Shown here: positions 1 through 5,422 of the stretch, piece by piece
How the letters are laid out: every line of letters begins with the position of its first letter
How positions within the stretch are numbered: position 1 is the first letter of the stretch
Origin: an uncultured Oscillospiraceae bacterium
Lineage (GTDB): Bacteria > Bacillota > Clostridia > Oscillospirales > Ruminococcaceae
Reading direction: 5' to 3'
Assembly (NCBI GenBank): GCA_934408835.1
Contig: CAKRVU010000100.1
Location: forward strand, 1-5,422
DNA: 5,422 nt
Notes under the pieces: generated by a model
Database searches by the model: none
What the model was told of the DNA's origin: nothing
The model's input: the letters and a program-made list of their open reading frames with translations, nothing else
Program-made: the position numbers and the translations under genes

Positions 1-2351
1 GTTTTGTCCCGATATGTTACCTCCAACGTTTCTCTGTTGTACCGTTTCCCCTTGCACACCTCGCAGGGCACATATATATCCGGAAGAAAATGCATCTCGA
101 TTTTGACAATTCCGTCCCCCTGACAAGCCTCGCAACGACCGCCGCGGACGTTAAAGCTGAATCGACCCATGGTATAACCGCGCATTTTTGCACCATTGGT
201 AGAGGCAAACAGCTCGCGCACATCATTGAAAAGCCCCGTATATGTCCCTGGATTGGAACGGGGCGTTCGTCCAATCGGACTTTGATCAATATCAATTACC
301 TTATCCAAATGCTCGAGTCCTGATACCGAAGAAAACTTGCCGGACTGTAGTTTTGCGCGGTTTAACCGGGACGCTAACAGTTTATAAAGGATTTCATTGA
401 CAAAAGAAGATTTCCCTGAACCGGAAACTCCGGTCACGCAAGTAAATGTGCCAAGCGGAATGTTTACCGTAATCCCTTTCAAGTTGTTTTCCCGACATCC
501 CTTTACCTGTAATGTAGACCCGTTTCCCTTGCGGCGTTCTTTTGGCACTTCAATGGTTTTTTTACCATACAAATACTGTCCTGTCAACGATTGCGGCGAT
601 TTCTTTAATTCCTCAGGAGTTCCGGAAAATACCACCTCTCCCCCGTGAATTCCGGGTCCCGGTCCAATATCAACAATCCAATCGGCAGCGCGCATGGTAT
701 CTTCATCATGCTCCACTACAATGACTGTATTTCCCAAATCGCGCAGACGTTTGAGTGTTTCTATTAATTTATCATTATCACGCTGATGCAGACCAATTGA
801 AGGCTCGTCCAGAATATATAAAACACCGACCAAGGAAGAGCCTATCTGGGTTGCCAGTCGAATCCGCTGGCTCTCCCCGCCGGATAAAGTGCCGGAGGAA
901 CGTGAAAGAGTAAGGTACTCCAGTCCTACATTTTTCAAAAAGGTCAGCCGCTCCCGCACTTCTTTTAAAATAGAATTGGCAATCTGCTGTTCTCTAGGAT
1001 CAAGCCGCAGCTGTTCAATAAATTCCAGCGCAGCGGTAATACTCTTCCGAGTGAATTCATTGATATTGATTCCACCAACTGTAACCGCACGTGCTGTAGC
1101 CTTCAGGCGCTCTCCTTTGCAATCAGGACAGTCCACCATGCTCATATAACCCGCTATCTCCGCCTTGGCATGATCGCTGCCGCTTTCGCGATAGCGACGC
1201 TCCAGATTGGGTATCAATCCCTCAAAGCGCGCACGATAACTGCCGCTTCCATAACCATTGCTGCGAGTAACCTGAACCCGTTCTTCCCCTGTTCCATATA
1301 ACAAAATCTTCTGCACATTTTTCGGTAGCTTTTCAAATGGAGTATCCAAAGAAAACCGATACGCTTTGGCAAGCGCTTCATAGTACATATTGGCAATGGT
1401 TCCCTTTTCACTAAACCTCCACCCCGGCGCCTGAATGGCTCCCTGTGCAATGGAAATGGAGGGATCCGGAATGATACGTTCAGGATTCACCTTCATAAAA
1501 CTGCCGATTCCGGTACAGGTTTCGCAAGCTCCATAAGGATTATTAAAAGAAAACAAGCGCGGCGTCAGCTCATCAATGGATACGCCGTGCTCCGGACAGG
1601 CATAATTTTGAGAGAAAAGAATATCTTCTCCGCCCTGTACGTCAATGACGACCAATCCGTTGGAAAGACTCGCCGCAATTTCGATGCTGTCGGTCAGCCT
1701 AGACCGGATTCCAGGTTTTACAATCAGCCGGTCTGTTACAATTTCTATCTGATGCTTTTTGTTTTTTTCCAGCTTAATGGTTTCTGAAAGGTCATATAGA
1801 TTCCCGTCAACCCGAACACGGACAAACCCGCTTTTTTTTGCCGATTCCAATTCTTTTTCGTGCGTTCCCTTGCGTCCTCGAACAATAGGAGAAAGCACCT
1901 GTATTTTGGTCTGCTCTTTTAATGAAAGCACCTGATCTACAATCTGATCAATCGTCTGCTGACAGATTTCGCGACCACAAACAGGACAATGCGGCACACC
2001 AACGCGCGCATATAAAAGACGCAGATAATCATAGATTTCAGTCACTGTTCCCACAGTGGAGCGCGGATTTTTGGAGGTTGTTTTCTGATCAATCGAAATC
2101 GCCGGGGATAAACCCTCGATATCGTCCACGTCAGGTTTCTCCATCTGCCCCAAAAACTGACGCGCATAAGAGGAAAGGCTCTCCATATATCGTCTCTGCC
2201 CGTCTGCATAAATCGTGTCAAACGCCAGCGAAGACTTTCCGGAACCGGACAGCCCGGTAAAAATAATCAGTCGATCACGCGGAATTTCCAAATTCACATT
2301 CTTTAAATTGTGTTCTCTGGCTCCGCGTATCACAATCGTATTCTTACCCAC
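1..2351 (-). CDS. uvrA: UvrABC excinuclease subunit A (3' end cut by window edge)
   Basis: UvrA is the ABC-type ATPase dimer that finds helix-distorting lesions and loads UvrB in nucleotide excision repair in the cytoplasm. I translated 783 codons without a stop; the family is usually about 940 residues, so roughly the last 150-160 are outside the window. Seen in order: Walker A of the first ATPase, GLSGSGKS (33-40); CPVC (122-125) at the start of the UvrB-binding region; zinc site CPEH/CETC (252-255, 276-279); CPDC (408-411); ABC signature LSGGESQR (489-496); Walker B YILDEPS (512-518); second Walker A GVSGSGKS (641-648); second zinc module CEAC/CEVC (740-743, 763-766). The second signature and Walker B lie off the left edge. 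The start is a GTG giving (M)GKNTIVIRGAREHNLKN, the expected UvrA N-terminus; the first in-frame ATG is codon 56, after Walker A, so it cannot be the start. It lies 19 bp after uvrB, in the same operon. Identification is very secure. Confidence 0.98.
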   Translation of the reverse strand, partial: MGKNTIVIRGAREHNLKNVNLEIPRDRLIIFTGLSGSGKSSLAFDTIYADGQRRYMESLSSYARQFLGQMEKPDVDDIEGLSPAISIDQKTTSKNPRSTVGTVTEIYDYLRLLYARVGVPHCPVCGREICQQTIDQIVDQVLSLKEQTKIQVLSPIVRGRKGTHEKELESAKKSGFVRVRVDGNLYDLSETIKLEKNKKHQIEIVTDRLIVKPGIRSRLTDSIEIAASLSNGLVVIDVQGGEDILFSQNYACPEHGVSIDELTPRLFSFNNPYGACETCTGIGSFMKVNPERIIPDPSISIAQGAIQAPGWRFSEKGTIANMYYEALAKAYRFSLDTPFEKLPKNVQKILLYGTGEERVQVTRSNGYGSGSYRARFEGLIPNLERRYRESGSDHAKAEIAGYMSMVDCPDCKGERLKATARAVTVGGININEFTRKSITAALEFIEQLRLDPREQQIANSILKEVRERLTFLKNVGLEYLTLSRSSGTLSGGESQRIRLATQIGSSLVGVLYILDEPSIGLHQRDNDKLIETLKRLRDLGNTVIVVEHDEDTMRAADWIVDIGPGPGIHGGEVVFSGTPEELKKSPQSLTGQYLYGKKTIEVPKERRKGNGSTLQVKGCRENNLKGITVNIPLGTFTCVTGVSGSGKSSFVNEILYKLLASRLNRAKLQSGKFSSVSGLEHLDKVIDIDQSPIGRTPRSNPGTYTGLFNDVRELFASTNGAKMRGYTMGRFSFNVRGGRCEACQGDGIVKIEMHFLPDIYVPCEVCKGKRYNRETLEVTYRDK

Positions 2352-2360
2352 ATTATATTT

Positions 2361-2370
2361 CCCCTTTCCT
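2361..2370 (-). promoter_or_regulatory. Ribosome binding site deciding the uvrA GTG start
   Basis: On the minus strand AGGAAAGGGG directly follows the uvrB TAA and ends 9 nt before GTG at 2351-2349. An ATG at 2353-2351 overlaps this GTG by one base but is out of frame and reaches TGA after seven codons. The GTG frame is the one that encodes UvrA, so GTG is the start despite the more attractive ATG. Confidence 0.7.
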
Positions 2371-4338
2371 TTATGATTGTTTTTTGATCTCCTCTATCCG
2401 ATCACGAAGATAAATAGCGTGCTCAAACTCCAACAGTTTGGCGGCATGTTTCATTTCAATCGTCAGTTTGTCTATCAACGATTGTTTTTCAGATTGACTC
2501 ATTTTACGCGTCCGCCGAACAACTGTTTCTGTTTCCTCTTTCGTAGAAATTTCCAGAATATCCCGCACTCCTTTGCGGATGGTTTTAGGGATAATTCCGT
2601 GCGCTTCGTTGTATTTTCGTTGTATTTCTCTACGACGCTCTGTCTCTCGAATAGCGCGTTCCATCGACCCGGTCACCTCGTCCGCATAAAGGATGACCTG
2701 CCCATCCGCATTCCTTGCAGCCCGTCCAATCGTCTGAATCAGGGATGTTTCCGAACGCAAAAATCCTTCTTTATCCGCGTCCAGAATACAGACTAGGGAA
2801 ACCTCGGGAATATCTAAACCTTCTCGCAGCAAGTTGATTCCTACCAAAACATCAAACTCGCCCAACCGCAGATCGCGGATAATTTCCATCCGTTCCATCG
2901 AATCAACGTCCGAATGCATATACCTGACTTTGATATCCAAATCCTCTAAAAAACGGGTCAAATCCTCCGCCATCGCCTTAGTCAAAGTGGTAATCAATAC
3001 TCGTTCTTTCCTCTGGGTACGAGCATGAATCTCAGAAACCATATCTTCGATTTGTCCCTCAATCGGTCGAACAATCACTTCCGGATCCAACAAGCCGGTC
3101 GGGCGAATCACCTGTTCTACTATTCGGCTGCTGTGTTCCTTTTCAAAGTCGCCCGGCGTAGCGCTCACATAAACAGCCTGATTGATTTTAGCATAAAACT
3201 CATCAAAGTTCAGCGGACGGTTATCGGCAGCAGATGGCAACCGAAAGCCATAATCAATCAGCGTTTGCTTCCTGGCGCGGTCGCCAAAATACATGCCCCG
3301 CACCTGCGGCAGCATAACATGAGATTCATCGACAAAGAGCAAAAAATCGTCCGGGAAATGATCGAGCAAAGTATAAGGCGTTGCACCCGGTTTCCGTCTG
3401 GCAAGAACCCTGGAATAATTTTCAATTCCCTTACAAAAGCCGATTTCTTCCAACATTTCGATATCGTATCGCGTCCGCTGCTGAATCCGCTGCGCTTCCA
3501 GCAACATCTGATTTTCTTCAAAATAACGCACCCTCTGCGTCATTTCATTCTCTAAATCCAAAACTGCATCGTGGATTTGTTCGGGCGGCACAATATAATG
3601 AGAGGAAGGATAAATCGCAACGTGCGTCAAACGCTCTTTTATCTCTCCTGTCAGTGGCTGAATTTCACTAATCCGGTCAATTTCGTCTCCAAAAAACTCC
3701 ACCCGAACAGCGGTATCACTGGCGTATGCGGGGTAAATCTCTACCACATCGCCCCTGACGCGGAATTTGTTCCGAACAAAGTTCAAATCGTTCCTCTCAT
3801 ACTGCAACGCCACCAGTTTCCGAAGAAGTTCATCCCGCGATTTCTCCATCCCCTGTCTAAGCGAAATCACCATGCTCCGGTAATCAATCGGACTTCCCAA
3901 ACTGTAAATACAAGATACAGAGGCAACGATAATGACATCCCGTCGTTCCGCTAAGGCGCAAGTCGCCGAATGCCGCAGTTTATCAATTTCATCATTGATA
4001 GAGCTGTCCTTTTCAATATAGGTATCCGTACTCGGTACATAAGCCTCCGGCTGATAATAATCATAATAGGAGACGAAATACTCCACTGCGTTATTTGGAA
4101 AAAATTCCTTAAACTCACCGCAAAGCTGTGCGGCCAATGTTTTATTATGCGCCAACACCAAAGTAGGTCGGTTCAGCTGCGCTATTACATTGGCCATGGT
4201 AAACGTTTTTCCCGAACCGGTGACTCCCTTGAGCGTCTGCTCGCGATTCCCCGCGCGAAGACTTTCCGTTAAAGCGGCAATCGCCTCCGGCTGGTCTCCC
4301 GTAGGAGCGTACTCCGATACCAATGTAAAGCGATCCAT
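2371..4338 (-). CDS. uvrB: UvrABC excinuclease subunit B, full length (655 aa)
   Basis: UvrB is the helicase-like subunit that receives the lesion from UvrA, verifies it by inserting a beta-hairpin between the strands, and recruits UvrC for incision. All hallmark parts are visible: Walker A GVTGSGKT (38-45); the aromatic beta-hairpin around [12 protein letters not shown] (91-102); the UvrA-interacting domain 2 (about 150-250); the DESH Walker B (337-340); VSATPG (391-396); MHSDV in the second helicase domain (474-478); [13 protein letters not shown] (501-513); motif [11 protein letters not shown] (535-543); and a C-terminal UVR motif (about 620-650) that pairs with UvrC. The length matches the family (about 655-675 aa) and no key residue is missing. 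The start ATG gives [17 protein letters not shown], the canonical N-terminus, with a G-rich ribosome binding site 6 nt upstream. It sits 15 bp after the radC-like gene and 19 bp before uvrA, so the two subunits are probably made from one transcript. Confidence 0.99.
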   Translation of the reverse strand: MDRFTLVSEYAPTGDQPEAIAALTESLRAGNREQTLKGVTGSGKTFTMANVIAQLNRPTLVLAHNKTLAAQLCGEFKEFFPNNAVEYFVSYYDYYQPEAYVPSTDTYIEKDSSINDEIDKLRHSATCALAERRDVIIVASVSCIYSLGSPIDYRSMVISLRQGMEKSRDELLRKLVALQYERNDLNFVRNKFRVRGDVVEIYPAYASDTAVRVEFFGDEIDRISEIQPLTGEIKERLTHVAIYPSSHYIVPPEQIHDAVLDLENEMTQRVRYFEENQMLLEAQRIQQRTRYDIEMLEEIGFCKGIENYSRVLARRKPGATPYTLLDHFPDDFLLFVDESHVMLPQVRGMYFGDRARKQTLIDYGFRLPSAADNRPLNFDEFYAKINQAVYVSATPGDFEKEHSSRIVEQVIRPTGLLDPEVIVRPIEGQIEDMVSEIHARTQRKERVLITTLTKAMAEDLTRFLEDLDIKVRYMHSDVDSMERMEIIRDLRLGEFDVLVGINLLREGLDIPEVSLVCILDADKEGFLRSETSLIQTIGRAARNADGQVILYADEVTGSMERAIRETERRREIQRKYNEAHGIIPKTIRKGVRDILEISTKEETETVVRRTRKMSQSEKQSLIDKLTIEMKHAAKLLEFEHAIYLRDRIEEIKKQS

Positions 4339-4343
4339 TCTCT

Positions 4344-4350
4344 TCCCCCT
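4344..4350 (-). promoter_or_regulatory. Ribosome binding site of uvrB
   Basis: AGGGGGA on the minus strand lies within the 15-bp gap between the radC-like stop codon and the uvrB ATG, about 5 nt before the start. No promoter or terminator fits in this gap, which supports translation of uvrB from the upstream transcript. Confidence 0.6.
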
Positions 4351-4353
4351 CTT

Positions 4354-5064
4354 TTATGCAACCCCAAACAGCATCCCTGCCTGTTGCATGGAGAATGTCC
4401 GGTAATCCTTCCCCACAACAATATGGTCAACCAATGCGATATCCATATTTCTCAAAGCCTCTATCAACTGCCTGGTTCGAACCTGATCCATACGGGAAGG
4501 CTGCTCCAAAGAAAGCGGATGATTATGCGCAATCGCGATATTAGAAGCGTTATGCTGCATCACAAAACGCATAACGTCGTGAAACGGGATTTCCACCTCG
4601 TGAAAAGTCCCCTCTCGCAACAATTTACAACCAATCACCCGCAACTGTTCGTCCAACACGGCAATAAAAACAACTTCCACAGTACGTCCGATAAATTTAG
4701 GTGCAAAATAAGCCTGTAATTTTTGAGGTGTATCATAGGATTCTCCGATTTCCTGTTTATTATCCATATAAATCCGGGCAAGCTCCGGAATTAATTTTAA
4801 CAAAGTCGCAGTATGATCTCCCACTCCCGGGCACTGCTTTAACAATTCAATCGGAGCGTCCATAACATTGGCGATACTTCCAAACTGATTTAGCAATCTA
4901 TGCGCAGTCAAATTGGTATCTTTGTACGGAATACCGAAGAACAGCAACAATTCCATCACCAAATGAGGATCAAAATGTTCCAAGCCCGCCTCGTGAAACC
5001 GTTGTTTTAGCCGCTGCCGATGTTTTTTATGCAATTCAGATTCTTCATTTTGATATTTTGCCAT
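4354..5064 (-). CDS. radC: RadC-family JAB/MPN domain protein (236 aa)
   Basis: This is a two-domain RadC-family protein. The N-terminal part (about 12-100) is helical with a helix-hairpin-helix-like CPGVGDHTATLLKL (78-91), suggesting DNA contact. The C-terminal part (about 110-236) is the RadC JAB/MPN domain with the JAMM metal set: likely E130, then HNHP (H180, H182), S190 and D193, with family spacing HxH-x7-S-x2-D. It thus looks able to bind zinc. The HPSG usual in RadC reads HPLS here. The N-terminus (KKHRQRLKQRF) is the variant common in Clostridia rather than the ERLL..GA..LSDAELLA form of E. coli RadC. The length is normal (about 220-240 aa). The biochemical role of RadC is not settled: it was once thought a repair protein, and evidence for that in E. 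coli was withdrawn. Its place as first gene of an operon with uvrB and uvrA is suggestive of a role in DNA metabolism but not proof. The start ATG follows GGAGG by 12 nt. Confidence 0.9.
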   Translation of the reverse strand: MAKYQNEESELHKKHRQRLKQRFHEAGLEHFDPHLVMELLLFFGIPYKDTNLTAHRLLNQFGSIANVMDAPIELLKQCPGVGDHTATLLKLIPELARIYMDNKQEIGESYDTPQKLQAYFAPKFIGRTVEVVFIAVLDEQLRVIGCKLLREGTFHEVEIPFHDVMRFVMQHNASNIAIAHNHPLSLEQPSRMDQVRTRQLIEALRNMDIALVDHIVVGKDYRTFSMQQAGMLFGVA

Positions 5065-5074
5065 AATTCATTCT

Positions 5075-5081
5075 CTCCTCC
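5075..5081 (-). promoter_or_regulatory. Ribosome binding site of the radC-like gene
   Basis: GGAGGAG on the minus strand precedes two ATGs. The nearer one (5071-5069, 5 nt after GGAGG) is out of frame and ends at TGA after eight codons; the farther one (5064-5062, 12 nt after GGAGG, or about 10 nt if the second GGAG is used) opens the RadC frame. The reading frame decides for the farther ATG, at a slightly long spacing. Confidence 0.65.
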
Positions 5082-5109
5082 AAATTTATGTTTTTTCAAT
5101 ATAAGTATC

Positions 5110-5138
5110 ATTATACACCAATTTTCCTAAAATTTCCA
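5110..5138 (-). promoter_or_regulatory. Predicted sigma-A promoter of the radC-uvrB-uvrA operon
   Basis: On the minus strand TGGAAA (5138-5133, four of six matches to TTGACA) is followed after exactly 17 bp by a perfect TATAAT (5115-5110). Transcription would begin near 5103, leaving a leader of roughly 38 nt with the ribosome binding site. It is the only strong promoter-like sequence in the 5065-5160 gap and it points at the operon. Housekeeping-sigma recognition is inferred from the consensus match. Confidence 0.7.
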
Positions 5139-5157
5139 CCTATTTTTCAAAATTTTC
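5120..5157 (-). promoter_or_regulatory. A/T-tract cluster around the -35: UP-like element and inverted repeat in the spacer
   Basis: Three GAAAATTTT-like units lie on the minus strand, their GAAA/GAAA-like starts at 5157, 5136 and 5126, i.e. 21 and 10 bp apart, close to helical turns. The outermost, with the AAAAA run beside it (5143-5157), occupies the place of an UP element just upstream of the -35. The part between -35 and -10 contains AATTTT-CCT-AAAATT (5120-5134), a perfect 6-bp inverted repeat. Such tracts may bend DNA or contact the RNA polymerase alpha subunit; the repeat could alternatively be an operator. In an AT-rich gap chance is a real alternative. Confidence 0.35.
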
Positions 5158-5160
5158 TTA

Positions 5161-5422
5161 ATGTGGATTTTCTCAATGAAGGACGCAGCTATCCGTAGCG
5201 GTTTTGACAACCTCAAAGACAGGCGGGACTATGCGTCTACACTCTACCGCGCAAAGGCAGACTGGATTATCGGTATCAATGCAACACGCCTGTTTTCCTG
5301 CCTGTATAACAGAACTTTGAATGTGGGGCACATCTTGATTTGGCGCAAGTCCTCTATGAAAAGCGGCTGCTGATCTATCCGAGAACAGACAGCACATTTC
5401 TGACCGACGACATGGGCGGCAC
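5161..5422 (+). pseudogene. topB: Decayed DNA topoisomerase III (topB) remnant, N-terminus missing, internally deleted and frameshifted
   Basis: In the first frame, 5161-5328 encodes a stretch including AAIRSGF, RAKADWIIGINATRLFS and TLNVG, which I recognise as type IA topoisomerase III, in the form found on Firmicutes integrative conjugative elements. That frame then reads nonsense and stops at TGA 5371-5373. From about 5331-5337 another frame (offset by two) encodes DLAQVLYEKRLLIYPRTDSTFLTDDM, the active-site region, with the catalytic tyrosine codon at 5376-5378, and stays open to the window edge. Intact enzymes have the RVQTPTLA segment and on the order of 100 more residues between these blocks, so an internal deletion joined them out of frame. 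The Toprim domain (about 150 residues) that should precede 5161 is absent: upstream is the AT-rich promoter of the neighbouring operon. A few residues also seem missing between LKDRRDY and RAKADW. It cannot encode a working topoisomerase and marks a lost mobile element. The right end is outside the window. Confidence 0.88.

Noticed and set aside
1922..2260. Plus-strand open frame of 112 codons
   Set aside because: It is antisense to the first ATPase half of uvrA, which is clearly the coding strand here.
1..2351. Possible frameshift in uvrA
   Set aside because: Hand translation from GTG 2351 to the left edge gives one continuous frame with every expected motif in order.
2377..2796. Plus-strand open frame of 139 codons
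   Set aside because: It is antisense to the C-terminal part of uvrB, with low-complexity Phe-rich sequence and no family resemblance.
3025..3555. Plus-strand open frame of 176 codons
   Set aside because: It lies wholly antisense to conserved uvrB, has no recognisable domain and no start signals; it is a by-product of uvrB codon use.
4474..4483. GGTTCGAACC palindrome as a LexA or other operator
   Set aside because: It lies within the coding part of the radC-like gene, far from the promoter, and has no N4 spacer as needed for GAAC-N4-GTTC.
5161..5373. A separate small hypothetical gene of 70 codons on the plus strand
   Set aside because: Its first 56 or so codons are plain topoisomerase III sequence and its tail is out-of-frame readthrough of the next topB block, so it is a piece of a broken gene. 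No convincing ribosome binding site precedes it.
5173..5397. Minus-strand open frame of 74 codons
   Set aside because: It is the reverse strand of the topB remnant and resembles nothing known to me.

Overview
The window looks like a piece of a Firmicutes chromosome, most likely Clostridia (Oscillospiraceae-like). This rests on family resemblance: the UvrA/UvrB sequence style, strong G-rich Shine-Dalgarno sites, a clostridial-type RadC/JAB protein, and a fragment of an integrative-element type topoisomerase III. No species can be named from the sequence alone.

Almost all of the window (1-5064) is one tightly packed minus-strand gene cluster, transcribed from right to left in the order radC-like, uvrB, uvrA. 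The gaps are 15 bp (radC/uvrB) and 19 bp (uvrB/uvrA), each holding a Shine-Dalgarno site and no terminator, so the three genes are probably one operon. UvrA and UvrB are the damage-recognition and damage-verification proteins of nucleotide excision repair. UvrC is not in the window. The uvrA gene runs off the left edge with 783 codons visible, starts at GTG, and therefore lacks its 3' end here.

The short AT-rich region 5065-5160 carries a good sigma-A type promoter for the operon (TGGAAA, 17 bp, TATAAT). It has A/T tracts upstream of the -35 and a perfect 6-bp inverted repeat in the spacer. I could not find a LexA/DinR box there.

To the right, on the plus strand, 5161-5422 is the wreck of a DNA topoisomerase III gene (topB) of the kind carried by integrative conjugative elements. 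Its Toprim half is missing, an internal part is deleted with a change of reading frame, and the active-site tyrosine motif follows in the new frame. It marks the scar of a lost mobile element next to the repair operon. I found no tRNA, rRNA, CRISPR array, intact mobile element or clear new system in this window.
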